Positions 7,886 through 19,284 of a stretch of DNA of 64,000 nt are shown here, piece by piece. Origin of the DNA: Trametes villosa. Lineage: Eukaryota; Basidiomycota; Agaricomycetes; Polyporales; Polyporaceae. Made by a program: the position numbers and the translations under genes. Positions within the stretch are counted from its first letter, which is position 1. Every line of letters begins with the position of its first letter. The stretch covers positions 7,402,001-7,466,000 of the forward strand of contig PUDQ02000001.1 of assembly GCA_002964805.2 (NCBI GenBank), written 5' to 3'. The notes under the pieces were generated by a model, which ran no database searches, had not been told where the DNA came from, and worked only from the letters and a program-made list of their open reading frames with translations.

Positions 7886-10768
7886 ATGTACTCTAGGGCT
7901 TCCCCGGCACAGTCCAACACGTCTCTCTCCGACGACGAGGAAGACTACAACTCAAAGTCCGTCTTCTTCCCCGAGGGCGACGGCAGGGCCGACATCATCC
8001 CCGCCCAGTGGTCCTCGCGGCTCAGCCTTCGTTCAAGTGATTCCTACTCCCATCCTTCACCCTCGCAGGCCGCCCGTCTTCCTCCAGAGATTCTGATCCA
8101 CATACTCAAACACGTCCACTCCGCCCGCGATCTCTACAATGCGCTCCGTGTCTCGCGTGCTTGGTGCGAGTGCTCGGTCGAGCTACTCTGGTATCGGCCG
8201 TACTTCTCCAAAGTCCCCACTCTCGTCAAGATGATGCGCATCCTGTCGCGGGAGGACCAGACGTTCGTGTACGCGCAATTCATCCGTCGCCTCAACTTCC
8301 TCAATGTCGCCCACGACCTCACCGACTCTCTTTTTTCGCGTTTGGCACAATGCGTCCGGCTGGAGCGGCTCACGCTTATGAATTGCACGGCGCTCTCGGA
8401 CGAAGGTCTCATGCGCGTTCTCCCTCATTGTCCAAATCTCGTCGCTCTCGATCTCACTGGTGTCGCGGAGGTCACGGACAGGACCATCGTTGCGGTCGCG
8501 AGGTCCGCGAAGCGCTTGCAGGGAATCAATCTGACCGGGTGCAAGAACCTGACGGACGCCTCTGTCGTGGCGCTCGCGCAGAATTGTCCACTCCTCCGAC
8601 GCGTCAAGCTGAGCAACGTCGAGCAGATCACGGACCAGTCCGTGTCAGCTCTCGCGCGGTCGTGCCCCCTTCTTCTCGAGATCGATCTCAACAACTGCAA
8701 GCGAATCACGGACAATGGCGTGCGCGACCTCTGGACTTACTCCGTGCAAATGCGGGAGATGCGGCTATCTCACTGCGCGGAGCTTACAGACGCGGCGTTC
8801 CCTGCTCCCCCGAAACGTGATATCGTCCCTCCCGGTATGAATCCCTTCCCCACCACGATTCACGCGTCGTCCGACTTCCCACCCTTGCGCGTTTCCCAAC
8901 CATTCGATCAGCTCCGTATGCTCGACCTCACCGCGTGCGCACTAATCACGGACGACGCTATCGAGGGCATCGTGTCCGCTGCACCCAGGGTCCGCAATCT
9001 CGTACTAGCCAAATGCACGCAACTCACGGATAGCGCTGTGGAGAGCATTTGTCGGCTGGGCAAGGGGTTGCACTACCTTCACCTTGGACATGCTGGGTCC
9101 ATCACCGATCGTTCAATCAACAGCCTCGTAAGGTCTTGCACGCGTCTTCGGTATATCGACCTCGCAAGTGAGTATCACTGTCTGACATGGCCGCTATGCG
9201 ACTAATATATGCGACCTTCACAGACTGCTTGCAACTCACGGACATGTCTGTTTTCGAGCTCTCTAGTCTCCCCAAACTGCGCCGCATCGGGCTCGTTCGC
9301 GTCAACAACTTGACAGACCAAGCTATCCAGGCTTTGGGCGAGCGGCATGCAACATTGGAACGCATACACCTGTCGTATTGCGACCAGATATCCGTCATGG
9401 CCATCCACTTCCTCCTACAAAAGCTTCCCAAGCTTACCCACTTAAGCCTGACGGGCATCCCCGCGTTCCGAAGGCCAGAACTGCAGCAGTTCTGTAGACA
9501 ACCTCCTCAGGTAAGTTATCGTACATGCTAACAGCACCGCTCACTTCATCATCGGCCGGCAGGAGTTCAATACACAACAGAGAGCCGCGTTTTGCGTGTA
9601 CTCGGGGCACGGCGTCGCGAGGTTGCGGGAGTTTCTTGCGGACCTGTTCGCGACAATCACCAACGAGCTAGCCACTTCAAACGACACCGACTACGAGGAC
9701 GACTTCGACGACTCGGAGCAGGTAGATCGTGGAACCGCGCCGCATGGCGAAGGCGATGCCTTGGAGGACGACGACGAAGATGAGGATGATACAGCATCGG
9801 AGGTGTTCGTCCCGCAAGGCAACCCTGGTGTACACGGGACGCCGCGGGCCTCGGAGCGGTCCGTTCAGGAGGAACCTACCGTCAACCATGCACAGCAACT
9901 CCCCAGCAGAGAGTTCCACATAACGCGAGAACCAAGGCGGCACCCTACGCCTCGTGCGCATCCTCGTGCTCAGGTAGCCGGCCCTCCGACTTGGTTGGAT
10001 GCCGCCGGTCCGTCGCGGCCTCGCCGAGGGTTTGGACAGCAACCGCTCGTCGAACAGTCAACGTCCCCCACACCTAGCGAGGCCGCGTCCAATCGCAGCG
10101 CCGGTACCAACCACTCTACTGGTACGACTTTCTTCCGGACGTACGCGGACACAAACGCGACAATCCGTAACGGGGTCATGACCCCCGACCTCGTCTTCGC
10201 GGAAATCGGGCACGGACGCGGCGCAGGCCCGGGGCCGAGCACCATCCTCGTCCAAGGCTCTAGTCGACGCGATCCCGGTCCGGTGATAGAAAACTTCTAC
10301 CCGGCGATGTCGTCTAGTCCCACAGGACGCAACCTGACCCCGAACGCCCCTTCGGCTCTCGGTATGGCGGTCTTCGATCCTCGTCACACGGTCTACCCTC
10401 GCGGCGAGCCGCGGTCGGACTTCACGGCGGAACGGGCCCCGGTCTTGCACGACGCGTCCAACTCGTACATGCGCCCTCATCAGCATCCAGACGGCTCGGC
10501 TGGGTTCGCTGTCCTCCGGGAAACGTCGCCTCGCTCGTTGTCCCCGACGCCCAGTACGCGGGAGCTACAGGAGTCCGTGCACTCCGCCCTGGCAGGCACG
10601 AACCCCATGCAAGAAGGTGATGGAAGGGGGCGAAGCGTGAAGCGGACGTTGCGTAACACCTTCGCTGTCGCGGAGACGTTCTTCAGCAGCCGTGGGGCGG
10701 GTGGTAGCGGCGCGGACGGTGCAGCTGGCCTGGCAGGCGGCCGCGACATCGACACCCACGGTCACTGA
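7886..10768 (+). CDS. GRR1: SCF E3 ligase F-box/LRR protein Grr1
   Basis: Substrate receptor of an SCF ubiquitin ligase; yeast Grr1 links nutrient signalling to turnover of cyclins and regulators. Three exons (7886-9167, 9224-9510, 9563-10768) give 924 residues. The F-box covers about residues 64-110 (LPPEILIHILKHV ... SRAWCECSVELLWYRPYF). About a dozen cysteine-type leucine-rich repeats follow to around residue 520, each with the phrase C..LTD..; examples are NLTGCKNLTDASVVAL and DLNNCKRITDNGV. Residues about 525-560 contain the Grr1-specific FCVYSGHGVARLREFL. The last 350 residues are acidic, then Pro/Ser-rich and disordered. The start at 7886 has a good context and is the first ATG of the frame. 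Confidence 0.93.
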
Positions 10769-11214
10769 ACTACGTATGTGCCATCTCTTCCTATTCTTAC
10801 TGCATTTCCCCCTGTGCTCTCTCACTTTCTCGAGTATTGTCTATACCACAGCCCTCCTGGTCCCCCGTTCTCTCCTTTCACCCAGCGAACTCTCTATCCG
10901 TCGACTCGTCCGTGGATGCCTGGTTTTGTTCGAGTAATCTTTCTGTATGCGCACAGCTGTATCACATGTAGCACACTCCGTACTATACGCTCCCTAGAAC
11001 ACTGCTAGCTCAAATGTCACGTCCCTCTTCAACTGTCCCATCGCGTCTGCAGCTAAGTATTGTATAAAAGCTTAAAGTGTGAGATCATCGTCTTGACAGG
11101 CGCCCATGTCATTTGACGCTGGATGTGAGCGCACGATCTGCGCGCGCATCGCGTCCGTACTCACTTGACACTCTACTCTTGCGGCCGCTCCTCCACAACT
11201 ACCTCTCGTACGCC
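10769..11214. other. Intergenic: GRR1 3' UTR and NAA10 promoter
   Basis: About 450 bp between two plus-strand genes. The first part is T/C-rich and AT-richer than the coding DNA, as expected for a 3' UTR. No additional gene is visible. Confidence 0.5.
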
Positions 11215-11974
11215 ATGAATATCAGGCTCGTACGGGTAGGTGAGCAAAAGTCGGTCCGCGACGAGCATCCTCTCACAGCCGCCAGGTAGACGACCTCATG
11301 GGCATGCAAGCATGCAACCTCCAAAACCTCCCTGAAAACTACACGCTGAAATACTGTGCGCTCGGCTCGGCCTCTTCCACTATACCACTGTCTGGAGACT
11401 GTGATTCTGACTGGAGGAGCTTGTGGCAGACCTATACCATGCCTTGACCTGGCCCCAGCTCTCGTATGTCGCGGAGGAGGACGGGAAGATCGTGGGGTAC
11501 ATTTTGGCGAAGATGTGCGTATGCGCCTGCATGCCGCGGGCTACGTGTAAACTGACCACGTTCGCAGGGAGGAGGACGTCCCGGATGGCGAGGAAGCCCA
11601 CGGACATGTTACCTCCATCTCGGTCCTGCGATCGTACCGCCGACTCGGCTTGGCAAAACGGCTCATGCTCCAGTCGCGTGCGTTTCATCTCAACCCTTCA
11701 GAGCTCGTGGATTGACGGCGCCTGCAGAGGAAGCGATGGCTACCGTGTACAAGGCGTCGTACGTGTCCTTGCACGTACGAAAGTCAAACCGCGCCGCTCT
11801 CGGGCTGTACCGCGACACGCTCGGGTTCACCGTGAAGGACATCGAAAAAGCCTACTGTGAGCAGATCCTTGATGTGTATGCGCGCGCAGAATGCTAACCG
11901 GCGCTGCCAACCTAGACGCGGATGGGGAGGACGCGTACGCTATGAAGCTGTCGCTCAAGGAGTTTGCAAGGTAG
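11215..11974 (+). CDS. ARD1: N-terminal acetyltransferase NatA catalytic subunit (Naa10/Ard1)
   Basis: Acetylates N-termini exposed after Met removal, in complex with Naa15 at the ribosome. Six exons (11215-11235, 11286-11355, 11430-11514, 11568-11677, 11728-11856, 11916-11974) give 157 residues. The start [46 protein letters not shown] is nearly the family consensus, and the acetyl-CoA loop reads [12 protein letters not shown], followed by [24 protein letters not shown]. It ends shortly after the GNAT fold ([10 protein letters not shown]), so it lacks the long acidic tail of animal Naa10. The introns are 50-74 nt and split the motif-bearing exons cleanly. Confidence 0.95.
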
Positions 11975-12064
11975 ACGCTAGATGTGCCATGTATCATACA
12001 GCGCGCGATGCGCTAGACATATACTACATAATGTTACATATCCCGCGAGATTCCAAGGCTCGTT

Positions 12065-13734
12065 CTATGCTGACTCGGCTTCTACAGGCGACTCATGAGG
12101 TTCATCGGGACCAGCGGTCGGGTCGGGCGGTGCCGCCGCATCCGTCCTGAGAGTAGAGTGCTCGTCTCCGGCCTCCGCTTCTGTATGAGGCGGTCGGGTG
12201 CCCGCCGATGGAAATGTTGGTTGCTGGGCTGTCTCGGACGATGCCACCCCTTCCGATGGTAGCTCCGTGGGCGGTCCCGGTGACGTCTTCACGGGCGGTT
12301 GGGGAGGTGTTGAGACGGCTCGGTGTCGCTGTACGGCCACCCGGATCAGCTGCGCCGTCGACAGCCCCAGCTCATAGTAACCATCGTTTGTCTTGCTGTC
12401 GAACATCCCGGTATGCGCCTGGATCTCGTCCGACGCGAGCGTGTTGCGGTTCGCGACGAAATGGGCGCCGAGAGGGGTGTTTGGCCGCGGAAGCACAGCA
12501 AACGTCCGTGCAGACGGGTTCGTGGGCGGACTGGCCGGCAGATATGTGTAGAACCTGTAACTCGCGGGTCAGCTGCGTATTGAGACCCAGGATGAGCGGA
12601 GCATACGTGTGAAACAGAACGCCCATGCGCGACTCGATCTCGAGCAGCTTGCTCAGTCGCTCCTCTAGCTCGGCTTGGTTCCACAGGTTCCCGACGTACT
12701 TCATGTGGTCGGAGACCCAAGTATAGCTGGAGGAGATCTCATCGCGCTTGTAGTACGCAGTTCCGGCCGCAGCGCCGGCGAGGAGCGCTCCGCCGACGGC
12801 GTACGCGGCTGGGGCCCACTTCTGCCACACCGAGGTCGTAGTGGCCGTCGTGGTTTGCGCCCCGGCCGCTGCCGTGGACGCGGCGGTTGTGGTAGTCGTA
12901 GTCGTGGACTTGGCTCCCCATCCTTTGAAGCCACTGAGAACATTTGTGGCTGAGCGAACATAGCCCGCAGCTTGTGTGGCGCTGTTCTTGAAGATGAAGG
13001 GATGGAGACCGAGGTACTGCACGAGCATGGTGAGGCGGACGCAGCGTTGGCAAAAGGGGAGGGCTTACCGGCGTGTCAAATGCAATGCAAGCAACGATGT
13101 TGGGCCACAGCGGCGCAAGCTTGTCCGGGCGAGTATTCACAAACTCGATCAGGGAGTCTGCTGCGAGGAGGCCGCCCATACTGCCAGCCATACATTTAGA
13201 TAGAGAGCTTGAGAAGGCGGTAGGCACGTACCTGTGTCCACATAGGACAATGTTTGCCTTACCAGCACCGCCGCCTATGCCATTCGCTACCTCCCGCCGT
13301 ACAGTGAGATCGGTGAGCCAGTCCGCGAACCGAGTAACAGCTGCGTTCTGAACGGCCAACTTCAGAAGCTACGCGCAGTTTTCAGGAAAACTGAGCTTAC
13401 GAGTTCGCCCTTCGTCTACAAAATGGTATTATGAGCAGTTGCATTAGGGGGACAGAGCACATACACACCTCATAAGCGGGAAAGACAATACTCTCCACGG
13501 TAGTGTTGTCAAGACTCTCCGCTAAGATGTGCTGCAGACGTTCCGGAAATTGACCAAAGGTAGAGTCTGTGCCTTTGAAACTACGCGTGCGTCGGTGTCC
13601 GATGTACTTTGAAGTAAGCCGCAGGGATGCACGCACCCATGTATGAAGACAATCAACACTAGGTCCGTAGGCGTCGCTGCGACTGGGCCTTCAGAGGCGT
13701 TTCCGGTAGGAGGTACAGCTTCAGTGGCTTCCAT
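12065..13734 (-). CDS. Alpha/beta hydrolase (lipase-like) with an internal Gly/Ala-rich hydrophobic segment
   Basis: Seven exons (13637-13734, 13469-13580, 13401-13415, 13232-13359, 13069-13180, 12607-13016, 12065-12554) join to 454 residues. The N-terminal half is an alpha/beta hydrolase: oxyanion strand LVLIVFIHGFKGTDSTFG (about residues 25-42), nucleophile elbow GHSMGG with Ser118, and strand ACIAFDTPYLGLHP. A Thr/Ala-rich linker and a Gly/Ala-rich hydrophobic segment (AAYAVGGALLAGAAAGTAYY, about residues 210-230) come next, suggesting membrane association. The C-terminal third is Pro/Glu/Thr-rich and disordered. The substrate is unknown; a DUF676-like lipase or serine esterase is the closest description. 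Exon 3 is only 15 nt. Confidence 0.8.
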
Positions 13735-13953
13735 GGTGGTAGTACAGCATCACAGAGGTCGAGAAGCGCGCGGCTGAGCGAGTGCGTTGTGGCAGAAGCT
13801 GTGAGCACGGGCGAGGCTCCCCGCAGCCGGCGGCGGGAATTGCTATATTTGGCGTGGACGCGCTGCGCGCCGATCATGTGATACGCAGTGTGCGGGGTAG
13901 CGCCCGCGATGAGCTCATCCGAGTCGGCTGCCGTTGCTTGACTGTCGACCACC

Positions 13954-14700
13954 ATGTCCACCTCGAATGATATCGACTTCGCGCCTGTGCTCAAATATCT
14001 CGGGCTGCCTGACGGATACGAGCCTTCTCCCCGCACTGCGCCCACCGACTTTCTACAGCGACACGTCCAGTCGCTGCCTCCCCATCTTCTCAAACTCTTC
14101 TCCGCGAACACAACGCCCAAGCAAAGGACGGCCGTGCCAGCCATCCGCAGTAGAAGGCTGAAGTACACTCAGTCTAACCCTCAAGAGCTCTCGCTCTCCA
14201 ACGCGAAATCGACATGGCCGGCGCTGTGGGAAGGTAGGGAGAGACCGGGGAAAGACCAGGCGAAGGAGGAGCGTGAGTGGGCAGAAAAGGAGTTCCTGGG
14301 CGATGGAAAGCAGCAAGTGGGCAAGCTTGGCACTCTTCTCGGGAACTACGAGGAGGAGCGCGAGTCGGAACGCATCAGGACCATTCGCAGACAGCGAGCG
14401 GAATACATCGAGTCGCTACCCGAAGAGGATGAGGAGACTGATGAGGAGGAAGAGGACGTGCCTCCTCAAGCTCAAGACGTCTCCCCTGCGGAAGCCGAGG
14501 ATGCATTCCTCAGGCTCGTGAAAGAGCGTTTTATTTATGGGTTTCTCGAGGTGAGAGCACGACAGTTAGATGTGTTTGTTCGCGTTTCTGACGTTTTACA
14601 GACCGTTGACTACGACAGGATAGACTGGGATGACCACCTGGACGAGGATCTGGACAGGGAAGCCGAGGAAAGGTGGTTCGATGATGAAGAGGAAAGCTGA
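13954..14700 (+). CDS. CCDC97-family (DUF2052) protein
   Basis: Two exons (13954-14550 and 14602-14700) give 231 residues. The family core is at the C-terminus: RFIYGFLE joined directly to TVDYDRIDWDDHLDEDLDREAEERWFDDEE, the signature of CCDC97 homologues. The middle is rich in Arg/Glu (KEEREWAEKEF, then an acidic Glu/Asp run), and the N-terminus contains LKYLGLP and PTDFLQRHVQSLPPHLL, also conserved. Human CCDC97 is reported in association with the SF3B splicing complex; a link to splicing here is an inference. The intron is 51 nt, in frame and stop-free, so a retained form would insert 17 residues exactly between the two halves of the conserved motif. Confidence 0.85.
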   Translation: MSTSNDIDFAPVLKYLGLPDGYEPSPRTAPTDFLQRHVQSLPPHLLKLFSANTTPKQRTAVPAIRSRRLKYTQSNPQELSLSNAKSTWPALWEGRERPGKDQAKEEREWAEKEFLGDGKQQVGKLGTLLGNYEEERESERIRTIRRQRAEYIESLPEEDEETDEEEEDVPPQAQDVSPAEAEDAFLRLVKERFIYGFLEVRARQLDVFVRVSDVLQTVDYDRIDWDDHLDEDLDREAEERWFDDEEES

Positions 14701-15020
14701 CGCCCCGAAGATGTCGATAAAGTATTGACGAATGGATGGTACAGTCCGCCCGAAATCTCATGTGTGTATGGATCACTCAGTTCATCACTCGTCTAGCCTG
14801 CTCTCAGCCACTGACGCAAGTGCAGCTATTCATAACCGTGCCGTACTTCACGCCACTAGAGTGGTGTATTTCTCATGCGCCGTACCTGGTGTTCAGGTGC
14901 TCCGGCTGGGCGGCGCGGCTCGTGGTGCTTGGTAAGACATCTGCTAGAGTACTTAAAGTCGTAGGCCCATGGACGATGGGTCGGGAGCCCAGGAATCCCG
15001 CACAATAGCTAACCTCTATC
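14701..15020. other. Intergenic between the CCDC97 homologue and the aldo-keto reductase
   Basis: About 320 bp, 3' UTR then promoter of the next plus-strand gene. No coding feature seen. Confidence 0.45.
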
Positions 15021-16514
15021 ATGGCTGCCGTACCTCAATTCAAGTTGAACACCGGCGCTCTCATACCTGCTGTCGGTATGGGCAACTCTCCAAGTTCATC
15101 GTCAAAACACTTTAACCAATCGCTCCCTCAGGCCTCGGAGGCTGGTCTGGCAATACTGTGGAAGAACGTGAGAACGGCTGGAAGTTCATGTACACCGCGC
15201 TGAAGGTACGTGCCTGTACAAGCAGCATTACACTGTGGTCCGGTTAATCTCCAGCGTCATTAGGCCGGGTACAGACTGATCGACACTGCGTACATCTATG
15301 GTGAATGGCGTGCATGACTTGGTTAGAAGCTAGGTCTGAACGTTCGTATAGGGACGGAAAAAGCGACCGCAAATGCTATCAAGAAATCCGGAATTCCTCG
15401 CGAAGAAATCTGGATCACTACCAAGCTTCAGTGAGTGTACACTCTGGTGGTAGATTTAAATCCCAACTCAGGACACGTTCAGTCATCAGCACACGCCGTT
15501 CGTTGAGAAGTGGTTCCAGAAGAGCCTCGACAACCTCGAGACCGATTACGTTGACCTGGTAATTCCACTCGATGTCTTACAGCACTGTTTGATTCCTGAC
15601 CATGGATGACGCGCCCCCCTATGCCGCAGTATCTCATGCATTGGCCGATGACCTCGAAGTACGTCGGTAAGGATCATCCCTATTTTCTGTGCGGTCGGGA
15701 TGTTGCTTATTTACGTGTTAGAGGGCGAGCTTGAGCCGGAGGACGAGCAGGGAAACCTCATCGTCGATGATACGCATACCTTCAATCAGACCTGGGCTGA
15801 CATGGAGAAGCTTTATGAGAGCGGCCGGGCTAAGGCAATCGGCGTCAGCAACTTCTCCGTCAAGAAGTGCGTTCAAGCGTTGCAACTATTTTCGTGTTTC
15901 CCTAACGGTCTCTGCAGCCTGGAGAAGCTCCTTGAGACCGCGAAGGTCGTTCCCGCCGTCAACCAAGTCGAGTAGGTCACACGAGCGGCAATCTTGCGCG
16001 CGGTCCTTGCTAACTCCGGATGCGCTCAGGCTGCACCCGTACCTCGCTCAAACAGAGCTGAAGGAGTATTGCGACAAGAAGGGCATAGTTCTGACAGCGT
16101 ACACGCCAACAGGTCGACCGCTCCTTCTTTACACGGATCACCAGAATGCGTGCTAACCTTGAGCATACGGCAGGCTACAAGACCGTGCTCTCCGACCCCA
16201 CTATCACTGAGCTCGCGGAGAAGTATAAGTCAACTCCTGGCCAAGTCGTCCTTAGCTGGCATGTCGCTCGTGGCGTCTCCGTCGTGCCCAAGAGCTCGAA
16301 CGAGCAAAGGCAGAAAGACAACCTCAACGTACGACACTGGTTGCAGCTTGCGCTCTTCCGATGATGACTGTTTCCCTTCGTGATACAGCTGCTGACCTTG
16401 GATCCCGAGGACGTCAAGCGCATCACCGCCTTGGATCGTAACAAGCGACTCTGCAACTACGCGAACGAGCACGGGAAGGTCTGCGGTTGGACGTACGAAC
16501 AGCTGGGCTGGTGA
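15021..16514 (+). CDS. Aldo-keto reductase (NADPH-dependent, AKR superfamily)
   Basis: Reduces carbonyls or sugars with NAD(P)H in the cytosol. Eleven exons (15021-15075, 15132-15205, 15264-15300, 15352-15430, 15483-15558, 15630-15666, 15722-15866, 15918-15971, 16030-16112, 16174-16328, 16389-16514) give 306 residues. The catalytic tetrad is present: Asp50 and Tyr55 in the stretch LIDTAYIYG, Lys80 in TTKL and His111 in LMHWP. The start reads [20 protein letters not shown] consensus once the first intron donor is placed at GTATGG (15076). Cofactor motifs follow: [19 protein letters not shown] and [10 protein letters not shown]. The sequence resembles fungal glycerol dehydrogenase/D-xylose reductase-like enzymes, but the substrate cannot be fixed. 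Confidence 0.93.
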
Positions 16515-17545
16515 GCGGTGTGCCGTACCGAGGCAACAGGCTCGTCGTCGAGATGGTAGGAATATGAGGTCGGAGCCCGAGGTATGCGGTCTACCGTTTG
16601 AGTCCTTCTCAATCCAATGTGATGCTTGTATGTGGGTACGCCATATGATGACACGAGCTAAGCTCCCCCATCGCGCCATAGCGTACCCTCGAGAACTCGC
16701 CGACAGGGCGTCTCTCAGCAGTCGGCGGACCGATTGAAAGAAGACAGCACACTATGCCAAGCCCATCGTCACGGCGCGGGATCCGTCTACTATTGGGCCC
16801 GTGCTCGGCGTAACGATGTTCAACGCGCCTTGGGGGATATGCTATTTTTACGCAACAGACTTCGGTGTTTTACCGATGTACATGAGGCTGACTGAGAGCC
16901 CCTCCTCGTGGGACGGCGCCTGGTAGTGCTCGGGCAAACACTTGCGTCACTCCTTATCGAGCATGGTGCGTTGGTTTACTCGCTTTGCGAAATCTTCAGT
17001 GTTGCTGACCAGTGTATCGGACTGCTCGTAGGCCGGGCAGGTTGAATGTATAGCGAGGCAGCTCCGGCGGACTGACAGGCACCAGGCTGTCAGCCTGCCC
17101 CGTCACTGGGCATCGTCAACGAGAACGGGAAGATCCAGACATGAGCAATTTTTGCTCAACGACAGGGGCATGACGCAGCACAAACTCGCCATCACTGACG
17201 ATGACCGCGGAACGGTTGAACCACATCCGAAATAAATCCTTTCCTAATACGTACCGCCTGAACTTCGGGATTGCCCACGCCATCGTGACCTTCTTCGCCA
17301 GGCTATGCAATGCTCTCTGGGGCCCCGCGCTCTTTCGGAAGAGCGGACGCTACTTGTTGAAGCAGTCACGCAAGCCTATATCGCCGAGGCGCACTCGAAG
17401 ACGCTCCACGACGTTCTCATCGGCCACGCGACGCGGATGCCAAGCACGAAGCCGTCGTCTAGCTCGACCCAGGACGGAGTTTTTCTGAGGTATAAATGCG
17501 AGGATGGTGGGCTTGGCCAACCTCAGACTGCTGCCATTCTACAGT
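16515..17545. other. Long upstream region of the AA9 LPMO gene
   Basis: About 1 kb between the aldo-keto reductase stop and the LPMO start, with no convincing coding frame. It contains overlapping matches to the fungal carbon-catabolite repressor consensus SYGGRG on the two strands at about 17317-17328 (CTGGGG / CCCCGC). Such short sites occur by chance, so glucose repression is only suggested. A TATA box is listed separately. Confidence 0.4.
17491..17498 (+). promoter_or_regulatory. TATA box of the AA9 LPMO gene
   Basis: TATAAATG lies 55 bp before the LPMO start codon, the spacing expected for a strong fungal core promoter with a short leader. It is the clearest TATA element seen in the window, consistent with a highly inducible secreted enzyme. 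Confidence 0.6.
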
Positions 17546-18730
17546 ATGAAGCTCGCACTCCTCTCCGTCCTGGCCGCGGCTGCCATCGGCGCCAATGCGC
17601 ACTGTGAGTCCTACTCATTCTCCGCCCTGCATTCATTTTGCTGAATTGCTCGTGCGCAGTCACCATGCAGTACATCTGGGTCAACGGCGTACGTCTCTAT
17701 GGGACCTGCAGCACGGCTTTTTGTTGACTTACGGTTCCGCAACAGGCTGACCAGGGCCAGAACAAGGACATCCGTGTCCCGCCGAACAACAACCCCGTCA
17801 CGGACGTCACCTCCAAGGACCTGACCTGCAACGTCAACGGCCTCTCCGGCTCTGGTGTTTCCACGGTCTCCATCCCCGCTGGCAGCAACGTACGTGATTG
17901 AGATGCGAAACATACTCATTGCGGCTCATCTCATCTTGGTTGATAGATCACCTTCGAGTGGCACCAGCACGCTCAGCGCACCGGCGAGGACGCCATCTCC
18001 GGCGGACACAAGGGCCCCGTCCAGGTCTACATCGCCAAGGCGCCCTCTACTGCTGCGTCGTTCGACGGCCAGGGACCCGTCTGGACCAAGATCTACTCCT
18101 CCGGGCTCATCAACGCCCAGAGCCAGGAGTGGGCGACTGACATCGTCAACGCCGACAACGGTTTGTATCTCAGGTGGTTGGATGATCCGCATGGAGGCTG
18201 ATCTGTTGGCGACATAGGCAAGCACAGCGTTGTGATCCCCGCTTCGCTGCCCGCTGGCGAGTATCTCCTCCGTTCTGAGATCGTGAGTGTGCTCTATATG
18301 GCTGTATACATGCACGTACTTAGATCTTCTCTTTCTAGATCGCCCTCCACGTGGCTCAGAGCTACCCCGGTGCTCAATTCGTACGTTGCCGCTTAATTCC
18401 GCTGGCTGTGGATACTGACGGTGCCGCTGCGCGTGTCCACAGTACATTGGTAAGCTATATGTGTCTCGTTTACTCGTTTAAGAAGGAACTGACCGGATGC
18501 GCACGTCAGGCTGCGCCCAGGTCAAGATCACCGGTGGAGGCAACGCGAGCCCGCCGAAGATCTCCATCCCCGGCGACTACAAGTCCAGCGACCCCGGTAT
18601 CACCGTCAACATCTACAACAACCTCAAGAGCTACAATGCGTGAGTCTATCTCGATTCACTGTTACCGTCGCGCGATGGAACTAAAGGTGTTCCTCTTGAT
18701 AGTCCGGGCGGCCCTGTCTGGTCTGGGTGA
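17546..18730 (+). CDS. Secreted AA9 lytic polysaccharide monooxygenase
   Basis: Copper enzyme that oxidatively cleaves cellulose outside the cell. Nine exons (17546-17603, 17660-17688, 17746-17889, 17947-18160, 18218-18282, 18339-18380, 18443-18449, 18510-18639, 18703-18730) give 238 residues. Residues 1-18 are a signal peptide ([18 protein letters not shown]). Cleavage exposes His19, the N-terminal histidine of the copper brace. The second brace histidine is in [13 protein letters not shown], and the axial tyrosine region reads [16 protein letters not shown]. The family stretch [17 protein letters not shown] is also present. No linker or CBM1 follows the catalytic domain. Exon 7 is only 7 nt. 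AA9 genes are typical of white-rot and other wood- or litter-decay basidiomycetes. Confidence 0.95.
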
Positions 18731-19284
18731 TTTGTACAGCATTTGTCGTCCTAACGAGCATAATGAATCTGTTTCTCGAGCAATCGCATCCGTCTCATAG
18801 GAAATATCAGCGGCGGTCACTGCACCAGCAGCCTCTTGCTGCCAGGCAAGCACCGCAAGGCGCGGAGTTTGCGGCGAGATGCGCCAGTGACGGACCGTAT
18901 CAACCACAGCGGTTGCCATATTGGGCGCCCGCACGTTGCTGATACATCTCCGCTGCCTCATTGCCACCGCGAGTTACAGTCAACCGCGCGCTATTCTCTT
19001 CCACACCGCTCATGGTGAGGTCGGGGTTCCCTTCAAACGTTTGTTAAGCTCATATCAGCACGGCCTCGAAGGTACAGGAGAGCGATACCCGAGGTCAAGG
19101 GCATGGGACAACGTCGTCATCACCGCCTTACGTGTCGATATCCTCAGGCGGCATGGCCTCTGCCTCCCCTCTGCCCTGTGTGAGGACCACTTGATATAAG
19201 GCTCGTAGTCGCACAACCGTGGGACAACTCCGCGAGCCTCGACCTTCCTTCACATTCTACGTAAACCTGAACTGTTCCACGACC
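18731..19284. other. Intergenic between the LPMO and 14-3-3 genes
   Basis: About 550 bp; LPMO 3' UTR and 14-3-3 promoter. Only short shadow frames are present and no feature is recognised. Confidence 0.45.

Noticed and set aside
15076..15131. GC-AG intron in the aldo-keto reductase
   Set aside because: A GC donor after ATGG is possible, but a GTATGG donor five bases upstream gives the AKR consensus PAVGLGGW, so an ordinary GT-AG intron is sufficient.
17201..17488. 95-codon frame upstream of the LPMO
   Set aside because: No homology signals and it overlaps the promoter directly before the TATA box.
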